NCBI GenBank assembly: GCA_030248225.1
Contig: JASANE010016362.1
Span: 1-64,000, forward strand
Length of the DNA: 64,000 nucleotides
From: Trileptium ribeirensis
Lineage: Eukaryota; Nematoda; Enoplea; Enoplida; Thoracostomopsidae
Direction of reading: 5' to 3'
The position numbers were made by a program, and so were the translations under genes. How positions within the stretch are numbered: position 1 is the first letter of the stretch; each line of letters starts with the position of its first letter. Below are positions 38,801 to 47,704 of this stretch, one piece after another. The notes beneath the pieces were generated by a model. The model ran no database searches, was not told the DNA's origin, and was given only the letters and a program-made list of their open reading frames with translations.

Positions 38801-41800
38801 GGGTCTACGTCACAAAAAATCATGAAAACGGTAATATTTCTGCCACCGCTCATTTTGTATAACAATTTATCCTCTGCGTACTTGCACAGTGCGTTTAAAT
38901 GCGTATTAAACGGATATATTTCCTTATCTATTTAAGCAAGATGAACGATATTCGGCTGATTTTGTAAATTGATGCTATATAGTTGTGCAAGTCTCACTAA
39001 ATTACATATTGAGCATTCAGCAATCACTGCTTACCTTCGCGATAAGAAAAGTTACTAGCATTTAACACAGATAAAACATACGTTTATCCCGCTCCGATTC
39101 CACATCCGCTTTCGCCTTTTTCATATCTTCCTTCGAATTTTCCCACTCTTGTTTAGCATTTTCTAACGCGGTAACCTCAAATAATTCTAGCATGTTGTTA
39201 TACGTGAGAGGAAACAATACCGTGATTGCTAACTTAGCACAACTTCTGTCTTAAAGATCCGACTCCGTTTCTCGTAATGAATTCGATACTTGACTGAGAA
39301 GTTTGTCATGGGATGAAAAAATGGAAAACTCTACATTTTGCTAGTATAATCACAAATTATAACTTCAGAAAGCAGTTAAGTAACAATAAGACGACAATGG
39401 CAATATATATAAATTGAAATATATTATAAAATCTGCAAAAAGTAAATAGTAGAATAGAACGATCTGCAAAAAGAATTTACAAGAACTTGTCTATTTTTGA
39501 AGGTTTTGTCGGCGAAGAATGGTGCTATAATCCAATAGTGCCGTATAGACAACCGCTTTGGATACACCTCTAGTACAGTAGATGTGATCACGCTCACTAT
39601 ATATACTGGGGCCACATACGGAGATTATTAGTTATTGACAGTTAGTGTCACTATAGAAAAATAAGCCACGTACATTAGCTATTGATACTTTGAAAATGGC
39701 TACTAAGCCAAACGAACGGAGAATTTTTCATCGTTGCAATGTAAAATTATATAGGAAATGCACCAACATGACTAGTTACGTTTTACGTGGTATTCCGCGT
39801 TAACTAGTAATAGAGAGTATTTTCAACGCGGCTAAATACATCTGCAAACCAATATAGTATCAAACACAAAAACGATCACCCAAAATGATCGTTAGACAAA
39901 TTCGGCAACCCGTTAACTGGTCGAACATCACGAGCTAGCAGACACTAATTAAAGTAGAAACTGCAAGCGTTTTACTAAACAAAGCACACCTATTTGCCAT
40001 ACCGGGCCCAATCTGTTATAATTAAAAATTTTATATAAGTTAGAATATTAATGAAAGGAAATTCGGTTCAAAAGGCTGTAATTTAACTGTACAAACAAAA
40101 AATCACCAATATTTTTACATGAAGCAAAGCAAGATAGCACTAAACGTTTACACTGGGCTCTCCAAATTGGGGGTGGGAGACCCTGTCATTTTTCAGTTCC
40201 CCAGTTCGAACCAGGTGCCCCCGGTTCATAGCATTGGCAAAATATTTTTGTTCCAAGCTGTCCAAAGTACATAAAATTTGACTAAAATTCTTCAAAATTT
40301 GGCAAATTTGAAACAATTTGCTTCAAAATCGCTTTTTCTCTATCAAAAGGGTTTTGGCAGTGTTTGTGACACGATTTTTAACCGTTTTTCTCTTAGCAAA
40401 ATGCCCCCTGGCAAAATCGGGCTCCCCTCAGTTCATGTCCCCTGGCAAAATTTTCAGCGAATGGAGAACCCAGTACATATTAAATTTCAATGCCCAATTA
40501 ACGTTATACATACGTAAAATTATGCTTAAAATGAAAGTCGAAAAGACGTGATATTTGATATTTACTAAATTACCTTTGTCTTCAGATCATCTTGCGCCTG
40601 TTTGAGGCTGCTAGTTAACTTCAATTTTTCACTCGCTGAGACACGACATTGCCGTTTTGCTTTGCTCAGTGCTTCTTCGAGACGCAAGCGATCCAAACGA
40701 CATTGCTTGTGCTCCAGCGCCGACTGATGTGCGCCCATAATTCTGTCAAAATCATCATCTGCTCCACAGCTCACCGCCGTAGTAACCCGCTCAGCTGGAC
40801 TTCCGCTATCAAGGTTTGTGGGAGAAATTTCACCTAAAATACTATTTATGAGCATATTACTAATGAAATATATTATTCTCGAAGTTAATCGTTTTGATAA
40901 ATACGAGTTTCTGAAATGAACATATTTCAAATTATTATAATGTAAGCATAAAGTTTTCGGTGTTTAGTTTTCAACTGTTGCAGTTGGGTTGGCAAACGCC
41001 TTTTTAACTGTAAAATCGGCATTTATAAATATAATTTCATTTACGCACAGTCCATAATACTCTTGATTTTGCAACCGTACTTAGCTAAAGTACCACTCAC
41101 TTAATAAGGGGCGCAACTAACACTTGTTTTATTTTTGCGACTGAATGGAAATTCATAATTGCTGTAAAAGATTCAACGTTTAGTTTGTTTTCGATATTTC
41201 AATGAGTGAAATAATGAATGGCATTGTTATGAGTGAAAAAGCATTTTTAGCTTGTAATAAATTTATAATATTGAACAAGGTTGCGTAAGAAAGGGGATTC
41301 TTTTTCCAATTCTCGTTTTGAGAATTTTTTCTAATTTGTTTTTGTCTTTTTTGTTGAGCGAAATACCGCTCCACAGCTCACTGCAGTAGCAACCGGCTCA
41401 GCTGGACTTCCGCCATCAAGGTTTGTGGGAGAAATTTCGCCTAAAATACTATTTATGAGAATATTACTCGCGAAATACGTTAATCTCGAAGTTAATTGTT
41501 TTTGAAAAATATGAGAGTTTCTTACACAAACATATGTCAAATTATTATAAAATAACATTATCATAACTAAACTTTAAATGAGACCTAACAATTCTATTCT
41601 TCTTAACCGTATGAGCTGATTTCGTAAAATGTAAGGAGGATACACTTCCCGTGCGATTTGCTTCCCTTAACTTTGTATTACTAAAACAGCTAGAGGTGAT
41701 TCCTACAAAATAATCTGACAACCATATTTCTGGGAACTGAAGGCGAGGTTTCAGGAGGCGAGTTGAACGGTTAAAAATCAGCTGAATTGGGTCATGGCTT

Positions 41801-44611
41801 AGCAAATTAGGCTTTAACATTGCTTTCACTGTTAAGGTTTTGTTATATTAAGGAGTAGCACCTTAATGCACGCCCCGATTAAGCTGATTTCTCATTGGTC
41901 GTCGCAGCCGGGTTAGGTGTTCTAGGAAAAGCCCCATTATATTCAGTACAAAGCAATTTGCTGTATAATGGAAGGAAATATTACCCTTGGCGCTTTTTGG
42001 CGAAGAATTAATTTTTTCTGAAGATGTATATCCTGTTTATCTTATCGCCAAGGCTGGTGAATTATTAGTGTTGAATATGTAATTCCAAGAGATACACAAA
42101 GGTATATGGAGCATTAAATTACAAATAGACCAATTAATTGGTAAAATTACTCTATAATCTTCCGGATCCGAAGGACTCAATTAAACACATATTGCTGAAT
42201 CCCGCATGGTAGGTAAGGTAAATAGCAACGCACCGCGCACAGCTATATAAAGTTTTTGAATTCTGAGCAAAATGAGCTCATCCATGGATAAATGGTTCTA
42301 CTTGTTGAGGAGATATTACCAATTTAGTGTGTTCGGGATCCCAAGGCCCATTAAAAATCCATTTTGATCCAACTCTGTATGACAGGTGAGCCAGTAGCTG
42401 CGTACCGTACATACGTAGCTAGTTAGCGTTATGCCTTCTGAACAAAATGACCCAATCGCAACCGAATTGCAGAAGTCGTTGGGGAGATATGACAAAGTTT
42501 GGTCTTTCCGGAGATCCCAACGGCCCATTTGAAAACCCATTTTAAGCCAACCTTGGGACACAGATGACCTCGGGAACAATGTGCTCCACATAGCTTTATA
42601 GAGCTCCACTTTCTGACCAAATTAGCCAACTGCGGGCAGATCACACCCGTGATTATCAAGATATGTTGGTGGGACACCACGGGACCTCTGTTTTGGGTAA
42701 AGGAGTAGGAATCGGTTTTTGAGTCCAATTAAAAGCAAAAAGGAGATTTCAAGCTTTCGAATCTGCTATCGAGCGACCTGATCTGCGAATCAGAAGTTAA
42801 GTTATGCGTGTCACACCAAAAAACTCACAAAAAGACGCCACCAAATTTCACAGTCTTGACTAATGAGAATTCTTCGTTGACACACAGAATTCAAAAAATA
42901 TAAGAATTTGGTGCTCCAATGACCAAAAAGATTGTAACTTTGGAAATTTAAAAATCACATCTTTCAGGAAAATTGTAACTTGAAGCGTACTTTGTTTACA
43001 TAGTAGGACCCTTGCGCTTGCTGTATTGAATGTATACCATGTAAATAGAATCCTTTAATCGTATCCAGACACATTAAAACCTATGGACCAATTATAGCAC
43101 AGCACGCACACGTCAATCAAAATATCAAAATTTGAAAATGTTTGTTGGCAAAATTCTATGCTTTTAGCGCCATGCAGCGCATAATAAGGGTGATGACATA
43201 TCCAATATACATGTAAAACAATGACACTAATATGGCAACTGGTTAAATACCGACATTCCCCCTCAACACACATGAAACTCATTTATCCGTCGTTGTATTT
43301 TACCGTTCATCTAAATTGATAGGATCAGGCTCCGCTTACATATATACTGGCTTCTCCGAACTACCAAAATTATACTTGGGTGCATGAGCCGGGGAACCTA
43401 AAACTTATCTAGAGGACATGAATTGGAGGAATCTGGTGGGGGTCGAAATACCATAGCCGATAGCCCCTATTTGGAGAAGCCAAATATATACAATTTCATT
43501 AAGTAGTATGTGAACATTTCTTATTAGATCATTAAATGACCACTACATTGTACAAACACACGACCTATCAGACAGGCAGACACCTATCACATGACACAAA
43601 AAATATCTGACAGGCACAATTTGCCCATCGTTAAATTAGGCTGTTTGCCAAAAATCAAGCTCCTATTTCATTGATTAGTTTGGTTTTTCGGGCGATAGTT
43701 GGCTGCAATATGTTATATATCAGCTAGCTATACATCCTAAGCAAATTTTTCGGTCCCCGCGAAAATACCACTGTCCGGTCCATAATACTGACCGACTAAG
43801 TCGAAAATCTATTTTCAGCTAGTAAACATAATTTTTTATTCAACACGCACCAAATATGCCGAGATTTATTTTTAGAGACAGTTTTGACTTGCAACGTGTT
43901 TGGAGAAATGTTATCGTAACACAAGATAATGAAATATGCAGCAACTCGGAGTATCAAGTTTCATTTGAGGGAAATGAATTTGTAGTTCTGGCCAGAAAAA
44001 TTTCAATAATCTGGATCGGTCCGCGGAATTTACTAATTTAGGCAGTGTGCATGAGTAAACTTAATCTGAGCCGCTTACCATCCTCTTTTGTCCCCTAAGC
44101 AAATGCCATTATGTTGTTCACTGAACAAAAATTACATTTTTGCATAAAAGAACAGAAATTAGTTTGTTTCATATTTCATACATAATTTGAAAATATTCGA
44201 TATAGTACAGGGGCCGAATTGCACTCGCTAATGTCATTATAGAACAGAAAAATATCGAAACTGAATACAACTGTTGAAATCATAGTTTTGTTCTCTAACA
44301 ACGGTTCTTACACGCTGTCAAACGAGGATGGTTGCCGGCGTACCTTAAGTTTACTCTTGCATTATTGCTATTTTATAATAAAGTAAGTTTTGTCTTACCT
44401 CAATTTATAACCTATCATGGTGCGTAAATTGGTTTGACAAAATATATACTAACTCACCGTTAACATCGTCTAACATGCCATCTTCATCTGAGTTATGACA
44501 GCTTACTATACTTAAGTCGTCATCATCGTCGCTTGCTTTGCTTGCGTAAACTCCAGATGCCTCTCTCGCTAGCTGAACCCAACAGGTGTTGCGTTTTTCT
44601 CTCTTATTCAT
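23829..44611 (-). CDS. Multi-exon gene for an unrecognised acidic, coiled-coil, Pro/Gln-rich protein
   Basis: Spliced (minus strand): 44,611-44,458; 40,833-40,574; 39,175-39,082; 27,821-27,288; 26,644-26,357; 25,031-24,903; 24,217-24,020; 23,899-23,829. With an optional exon at 30,378-30,298 this makes nine. The eight core exons sum to 1,728 nt, exactly 576 codons including TAA, and every junction is a GT-AG intron whose phase matches. The product has an acidic N-terminus with SDDDDDLSI (residues ~28-36), a charged coiled coil (~85-169), a Pro/Gln-rich region (~170-345), a Gln/Ser-rich part (~346-440) and a basic C-terminus with YERRVVKHGWG and IRIKRRQSV. No signal peptide, membrane segment or enzymatic motif is visible. 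The composition suggests a nuclear or RNP regulator, but that is inference. The family is not recognised. Confidence 0.75.
24020..24217 (-). CDS. Host gene, basic exon
   Basis: 198 nt, phase 1 to 1. Acceptor TTTTAATTTCAG; donor CTTTAG then GTTTGT (weaker). Encodes MPYERRVVKHGWGADSVMS, then a Pro/Arg-rich part and IRIKRRQSV; the most basic part of the protein, possibly a nuclear localisation or nucleic-acid contact region (inference). Confidence 0.75.
24420..24830. repeat. Intronic dispersed repeat, copy at 24.4 kb
   Basis: Shares its 3' part (GGTTCATGGCCCCTGACAAA then ATTTTCAGC) and overall layout with 40,150-40,460 (GTTCATGTCCCCTGGCAAA then ATTTTCAGC). Probably a short non-autonomous transposon; no terminal repeats were defined. 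Confidence 0.45.
24903..25031 (-). CDS. Host gene, 129-nt exon
   Basis: Phase 1 to 1. Acceptor GTTATATTTTAG; donor ACAGAC then GTGAGT (strong). Encodes NVPKSPVSGHYGNETNLHSP and a Ser/Thr-rich end. Confidence 0.75.
25765..26090. repeat. Intronic tandem repeat, ~92 bp unit, about 3.5 copies
   Basis: Units begin ATTGGCAGGTAACAAC (25,766), ATTGCCAGTTAGCAAC (25,856) and ATTGCCAATTACCAGC (about 25,951), and each contains GCATTTTTGCAAC. Lies between two host-gene exons. The 65-codon plus frame here is a by-product. Confidence 0.75.
26357..26644 (-). CDS. Host gene, Gln/Ser-rich exon
   Basis: 288 nt, phase 1 to 1. Acceptor GTTGCACTTTAG; donor AACCTG then GTAATT. Begins DILEFNTDQC after joining the previous exon and carries PQQQHAECSQSSLSRGS and MISQQQSKP. 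No known domain. Confidence 0.75.
27288..27821 (-). CDS. Host gene, Pro/Gln-rich exon
   Basis: 534 nt, phase 1 to 1. Acceptor CCTATTTTAG; donor GTTGCAG then GTATAG. The longest exon, it opens with PHGGIYVPDLLLMNP and contains poly-Pro runs, PVLLSNQYLTQHRS and several QQ/QP pairs. About 17 Gln residues all use CAA or CAG. Low-complexity activation-domain-like composition; no catalytic motif. Confidence 0.8.
27830..29140. other. Intronic stretch without a clear exon
   Basis: AT-rich except for a GC-richer island at about 28,740-28,920 that is open on both strands (plus frame 28,721-29,098; minus frame 28,733-28,948). I could not assign it; a transposon fragment is likely. Confidence 0.35.
29150..29995. 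repeat. Intronic tandem repeat, ~347 bp unit, about 2.4 copies
   Basis: The block TTTTGACCTCTGACCCC, AAACCCYCAGGTAAAA, TCAGCCGCCCAA, AAATTTTGGGTCGAGGAACC and GAGGCATCGGCATTTATC recurs with offset ~347 bp; a third partial unit starts near 29,945. Confidence 0.8.
30093..30113. repeat. (CA)n microsatellite
   Basis: About ten CA units directly after the ~347 bp array. Confidence 0.9.
30254..30378 (-). CDS. Optional exon of the host gene (internal or 3'-terminal)
   Basis: Acceptor TATACTATTAG then a phase-1 frame SNLGRRALPSPSTNRQWSPL and onward to TAA at 30,256-30,254. If the donor GGCA then GTGATA at 30,298/30,297 is used, the exon is 81 nt, phase 1 in and out, and joins exons 3 and 4 in frame. 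Otherwise it is a terminal exon of an isoform lacking the Pro-rich part. Ser/Pro-rich composition fits the gene. Confidence 0.45.
30400..33390. other. Long intronic stretch
   Basis: AT-rich non-coding DNA; the frames 32,083-32,340 (minus) and 32,268-32,579 (plus) overlap each other and have no recognisable domain. A G8 run lies near 32,437. No exon with matching phase was found. Confidence 0.4.
33400..35280 (-). mobile_element. Decayed R1/Jockey-type LINE (endonuclease, RT, C-terminal part)
   Basis: Minus-strand order fits a non-LTR element. Endonuclease traces: CDCNAH (~35,200) and EVLDITVCSPTVTKF (~35,050). RT: APGPGGILPVLFAPLHSILV and FIPK-like LIPKTSKN (~34,830-34,690), KTQEKLVDMYLRDSC (~34,615), motif A as FFDVGGVFD (~34,450), motif B as TRGCCYGGAISPLLL (~34,300) and the thumb YLNSKLIFRHHLD (~34,110). 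C-terminal: GHWFLQEREIVRAGKFG (33,811 down) and LTGHNLVNFHL with a CETC pair (~33,530-33,440), as in the CCHC tail of R1/LOA/Jockey-like elements. Several frameshifts and stops. No YxDD was seen between motif B and the thumb. Sits in an intron, same orientation as the host gene. Confidence 0.85.
35925..36037 (-). CDS. Possible optional 3'-terminal exon
   Basis: Acceptor TTGTTTTCAG followed by a phase-1-compatible frame of 36 codons (NDSVNNAAVPGNLVGVSS and onward) and TAG at 35,927-35,925. Joined to exon 3 it would end the protein after the coiled coil. An internal donor (ATAC then GTGGTG) would also restore phase 1, but it is weak. The overlapping plus-strand frame 35,893-36,171 is an alternative reading. 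Confidence 0.35.
36180..36440 (-). other. Gln/Pro/Thr-rich low-complexity stretch, possible exon relic
   Basis: On the minus strand all three frames are open for long stretches because of CAA/CAC/CCA repeats; the longest is 156 codons (36,568-36,098). One frame reads FEGFAVAPLFQHVQTPRP but has TAA codons further upstream. No splice pair gives a convincing exon. It could be a decayed Gln-rich exon of the surrounding gene or simple sequence. Confidence 0.3.
36460..37170. repeat. Intronic dispersed repeat family, member at 36.5 kb
   Basis: Contains two tandem units with CAAAATGAGACCAA and GTTGYGGAGATATTA, followed by a tail with GAGATTTCAAGCTTTC and AATTTCACA. The same units and tail recur at 42,240-42,910, and single units (some inverse) at 25,400-25,530 and 38,380-38,880. 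Confidence 0.6.
37180..38370. other. Intronic stretch, no assigned exon
   Basis: Holds a plus-strand frame at 37,987-38,187 (LIEFDCNELNERSEVAGIVP) that looks mildly protein-like but lacks splice sites or a known domain; opposite in strand to the host gene. Possibly a transposon fragment. Confidence 0.3.
38380..38880. repeat. Intronic dispersed repeat family, member at 38.4 kb
   Basis: About three degenerate ~190 bp units with AGGATTTGGGTCAAA, GGGCCYAT and CCGCTYGMGCTATATG; inverse orientation relative to 42,240-42,910. The unit at 25,410-25,530 (GAATTTGGGTCAAAACGGGT) is the closest relative. Confidence 0.6.
39082..39175 (-). CDS. Host gene, exon 3 (coiled coil continued)
   Basis: 94 nt, phase 0 to phase 1. 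Encodes TALENAKQEWENSKEDMKK and then a Lys/Asp/Glu-rich end; the coiled coil runs through the exon 2/3 junction without a break, which supports the splice. The donor AAAC then GTATGT is strong. Confidence 0.75.
40150..40460. repeat. Intronic dispersed repeat, copy at 40.2 kb
   Basis: Sister of 24,420-24,830, also in an intron of the same gene. Frames at 40,278-40,551 are by-products. Confidence 0.45.
40574..40833 (-). CDS. Host gene, exon 2 (coiled-coil start)
   Basis: 260 nt, phase 1 to phase 0. Acceptor ATTTTAG then GTGAAATT; donor ACAAAG then GTAATT. It encodes EISPTNLDSGSPAERV and then a charged helix with LRLEEALSKAKRQ and LTSSLKQAQDDLKTK, a clear heptad-type pattern. Confidence 0.75.
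41367..41440 (-). CDS. Alternative short exon 2' (duplicate of the start of exon 2)
   Basis: Acceptor ATTTTAG then GCGAAATT; encodes EISPTNLDGGSPAEPVATAV and ends at GGAGCG then GTATTT. It is 74 nt, phase 1 in and phase 0 out, exactly as exon 2, so it could replace exon 2 and would delete the coiled-coil half of it. The donor is weaker than those of neighbouring exons. Without that donor the frame stops after 11 more codons, giving a truncated relic. Duplicated block: 41,368-41,553 against 40,761-40,945, covering exon start and upstream intron. Confidence 0.45.
42240..42910. repeat. Intronic dispersed repeat family, member at 42.2 kb
   Basis: Tandem units ~230 bp apart with GAGATAT, GGGATCCCAAGGCCCAT and CAAAATGA words, then the tail GGAGATTTCAAGCTTTCGAA shared with 36,955-36,990. 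The minus frames of 97-99 codons here are by-products. Confidence 0.6.
43341..43490. mobile_element. Short inverted-repeat (MITE-like) element
   Basis: 150 bp with ends TATACTGGCTTCTCCGAACT and, read inversely from the right, TATATTTGGCTTCTCCAAAT. TGGCTTCTCC also occurs at 10,431 and (inverse) at about 8,998. Non-coding. Lies in intron 1 of the host gene. Confidence 0.6.
43500..44450. other. Intron 1, 5' part
   Basis: Plus frame 43,856-44,041 (MPRFIFRDSFDLQRVWRNVI) is antisense to the gene and has no known domain. Otherwise AT-rich and unassigned. Confidence 0.35.
44458..44611 (-). CDS. Host gene, exon 1 (start codon)
   Basis: ATG at 44,611-44,609 starts MNKREKRNTCWVQLAREA, followed by a run of five Asp and a second acidic patch SDEDGMLDD. 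The exon ends phase 1 at a strong donor (AACG then GTGAGT). There is no upstream in-frame evidence for a longer N-terminus, so this ATG is preferred. 154 nt of coding sequence. Confidence 0.7.
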
Positions 44612-45400
44612 TACAAATTATACTGTTTGCAACGTACAGAGTTTCAGCCAACTGACGAATTTTATATTCGAGTCAGCGATCGTTATATATTTTTGTACAA
44701 AATTTACGATATTGGCTAAAACTTGATATTTACACAAAAGCGTATAATAAAAATGCAAAACCTTATCTACTGTTGAAGCCATATCAACAACATTCATGCA
44801 ACGTAGATGTGAGAAATCTATATCCGCGGTGCAATCAATGCTCAACGGATTGTAAAAAATATTATTATTGCAGTCTCGGTCACTGGCATGTTTTTAAAAT
44901 TTCATAACGAAGCGAAAAGAGGCGATTCTGTACTTATTAAGCGGAGCGAAGCGTTTTTGTTTTCGTGAGAGGGGGAAAATTCGGCAAAGTCTGTCCGTCC
45001 GTCCGTTGAACTTCTCAATAACTACTGGGCCGATTAAAAAAAACTTTTTGTTTGAAAGACTTAATATTGGACAGGTGCAAGCCATATAGATTTTGTCAAA
45101 ATTTGCTTTAGTTAATTAGTAATTACCTAATTAGTTAAGTGTGTTAGCTTATTTTTAGCAATTTCAAATAAAAATTGCATATTTTTCAATAAATAATTAA
45201 TGTAAAGCTATTATTTTGGTGCATATACTGCATCGCAATTTGTGAATCTGGTGCTTATTTACTATTCGAGGAAGTTAACAATGCTAATTACTTAGTTACT
45301 TAGCTAATTGCTAATTAGCTAATCTGAAAATTTTCAAAATGCTCATATATTAAAATAAATTGCACCCGGGATTTTCTATGTCGCTAATCACGAATATGGC
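44612..45400. other. 5' flank of the host gene
   Basis: Should contain the promoter and 5' UTR of the minus-strand gene; no certain TATA or initiator is visible. From about 44,960 there is a repeat-like stretch with TCTGTCCGTCCGTCCGT and many TAATTAGCTAATTAG words that continues past the LINE fragment at 45.4-45.9 kb. Confidence 0.4.
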
Positions 45401-45412
45401 ATTTCTGAAGCT

Positions 45413-45890
45413 CTAAAACCTGGTTGTATATGTATTAGCCACCACCACCACATCCTTTAGAGTAGATTGGTTCAATGGCGTGCAACGGGTTCGACTGCAC
45501 CGTGACTTCAGCACTCTTTTCCATTTGTCCCTGTCTTGCGCGTCCTCAATTCGTAGCCCAATCGATTGCATGTCCTCTTTGACGACCTGTTCCAACTTCT
45601 TTTTCGGCCTTCCACGGGGCGTCTTTCCTTCGAATTGGACTTCGACCGCTTGTTTCGCATCGCCGCAAGTTCTGCGTTGAATGTGGCCGTACCATCTCAG
45701 CGGTGCTCAGTTCCGTCTCCAGCGACGTAAGTACAAGTGATTTCGATACATTCTCGCTGGAGGCGCGGTCTTCCCAACGCACTCCTGTCATCCACCGCAT
45801 CATTTTTCTGTCAGTGGCTAGAAGAGGGGCCGCTGCTTCCTTCGTGAGTGCCCAACATTCAGAAGCGTAAGCTAGCACGGAGCGAATGCG
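45413..45890 (-). mobile_element. 5'-truncated LINE fragment, RT C-terminus
   Basis: Minus strand reads YASECWALTKEAAAPLLAT, MMRWMTGVRWEDR, then after one frameshift LRWYGHIQRRT, GKTPRGRPKKKLEQVVKED and IEDAQDRDKWKRVLKSR. This series (S-E-C-W-A-L, R-W-M-G-V, L-R-W-G-H, G-R-P-K-K-W/L, D-R-W) is the standard C-terminus of endonuclease-reverse-transcriptase LINEs. Everything upstream in the element is missing, as expected from incomplete target-primed reverse transcription. Flanking DNA on both sides is the same TAATTAGCTAATTAG-rich repeat. Confidence 0.85.
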
Positions 45891-45894
45891 TAAC

Positions 45895-46800
45895 TAGCTA
45901 ATTAGGTAATTTTATAATTATATACAAATTTTCAAATCACTTAAACATTGCTAATTTGTTGCGCTCGGAGTGTTTCGATGTCGATGATTATGAATGTGTG
46001 GCTTTTAAAGCTCTATGATTTTATCATGGGTGCTAAGTAGGTAGTTAATTTGCTAATTAGTTGATGTCACTAATTAGCTAATGTCTTTTAGCTAGCGAAC
46101 TTTTTGTATGGTGGATTTGACATCAATTGCCTAACACGTGATACTTATAAATTGATTAAATAGTTGAAGCACATATACATACAAATAAAAATAAGATATC
46201 AAATACTTTGCATGATGCTCCGCTCACTTTTGTTATTTATTACGTTTACTAGTGGTACAGAGCTATTGTCAACAGTAAATGAGGCAAATCGACAAGAATG
46301 ACTTTAGAAGATTGCCTCTGCAAACGCCGGTAACGACCAAGGAATTGCTGTGAAAGCAGTGTCTCTAATAGCTCCACATTTTGCTAACAATGGATTGAAA
46401 AAAGACAAAAATAATTTAATGGTGGCTGGATCACGTCTGAGAATACACCGACAATTTGTCCATAGTTTACAATGAAGCTAAGGAATACAAATCCCGGTAA
46501 TATATGCATGACGGCTAGAACGACGATCTGTGCATACACCAAATAAGATGTAGAGAGGATTAGTCACCAAAAATCAAAAATGAACGAGTCATAATGATAC
46601 TACCGTTATAGTAGTGCACCATCCTCCGAATGGCTGACAAACTAAGCTAATATAAGCACCTGATGGTGCCTCGTTCCGGATTCGTCGTTTTTGTTGCCTT
46701 TGGGAGTATAAGTCCGACATGGCAAGCCGATTGAATTCAGCTTTGTGTATGAATATTTGGGAACTTGCATCTGAAAAATAGGCGACCAGCAGCACGAACA
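45895..46800. other. Non-coding, repeat-like stretch
   Basis: The first ~250 bp resembles 45,290-45,420 (GAATATGGCATTTCTGAAGCTC against GAATGTGTGGCTTTTAAAGCTC), suggesting the LINE fragment sits inside a duplicated AT-rich repeat. Minus frame 46,589-46,795 is the 3' flank of the LINE end described next. Confidence 0.4.
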
Positions 46801-46945
46801 GTCACAGATCCGGTAATGCCTCTGAACGGTTCAGCAACTTTTTGAACGATGCCAGCGACGGTGCTGAGACTACATCGTTAGGCAATTGTTCCAAATTCGT
46901 ACAGCACGACACGCGAAGCTAAAACGGGCGCTGTTGGTATGTGGC
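46800..46945 (-). mobile_element. CR1/Jockey-type LINE, extreme RT C-terminus
   Basis: Minus strand: ARFSFACRAVRIWN, then after a one-base shift LPNDVVSAPSLASFKKLLNR and a stop soon after. The W-N-x-L-P...V-V-x-A-x-S-L-x-x-F-K-x-x-L pattern is the conserved end of CR1/Jockey RTs. Only this tail remains. It may be the same family as the LINE at 50.4-52.7 kb. Confidence 0.75.
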
Positions 46946-46966
46946 ACGTAATATAAGAACTGATTA

Positions 46967-47140
46967 GTAGCGGTCGACTACTATCCAGTTGCTTTCTCAA
47001 ATCCTCCGGTCCTCGGATATCTGACCGATGATATATGGTGATTGGGAACGAGGACGAGTGGATGGGGTTTCCGAATCTGCGCTCTTTACTCGGCCCGGGT
47101 TAGTCTCAGGCCAAAGCTGTAACCGTAACTCCGCCAAAGC
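46967..47140 (+). repeat. Dispersed repeat with an exact 18-bp core, copy 1
   Basis: GTAGCGGTCGACTACTAT at 46,967-46,984 recurs exactly at 52,795-52,812. Downstream similarity continues weakly (CTGACCG/CTGATCG; GAATCTGCGCTCTTTACTC/GAATCTTCGCTCCTTACTC). Possibly an LTR end. Confidence 0.5.
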
Positions 47141-47280
47141 CAGTCCCAAACCCATGTTGAAAAAGGAGGAGGGTTGAGTGTGGGCCCAGCAATCCTACAC
47201 TCGTAAAAACCTTTTATGCTACTGAAATTATGGGATTTATACTGTTCTGGCATGAAGAGAGGGCTCGTTTCTTTTTCTGA

Positions 47281-47700
47281 CGGGAATTTTGTTAAAATTT
47301 TTGCCGTTTCTTTATAGTAATGTTTGTTAACGAATGTTACTTTAAAACTTGCCGATTTCGTGTCGGAACCCCAAATCCGACGGCCTTGAAAGGGCCTGGC
47401 CCCACCAAAAAGGCAAAATTAAAATATTTCGAGATTCTCTCCAGGAATTTTGTTGAAATTTTCGCTGTTTCTTCGTAGGAATGTCCGCTATCGGACATCG
47501 CCCTAAAACCCAACATTATCAAGTCGGAATCACAAACCCGTGGCCCGATAGGGGTCCGCCCCTGCCCAAAACCTCAAAGGCAAATAACTTAAAATTTATT
47601 CCAGGAATGTTGCAAATTTTTACTCTACAAATAGATGCCGTTAGGCCTTCCATTTGAGCTATTGAGCCCGGCAAAGCCGTGGCCCGTTCAAAAGTTATAG
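47281..47700. repeat. Tandem repeat, ~160 bp unit, about 2.6 copies
   Basis: Units start GGAATTTTGTTAAAATTTTT (47,283), GGAATTTTGTTGAAATTTTC (47,443) and GGAATGTTGCAAATTTTTAC (about 47,603). Frames on the minus strand here are by-products. Confidence 0.7.
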
Positions 47701-47704
47701 AAAA

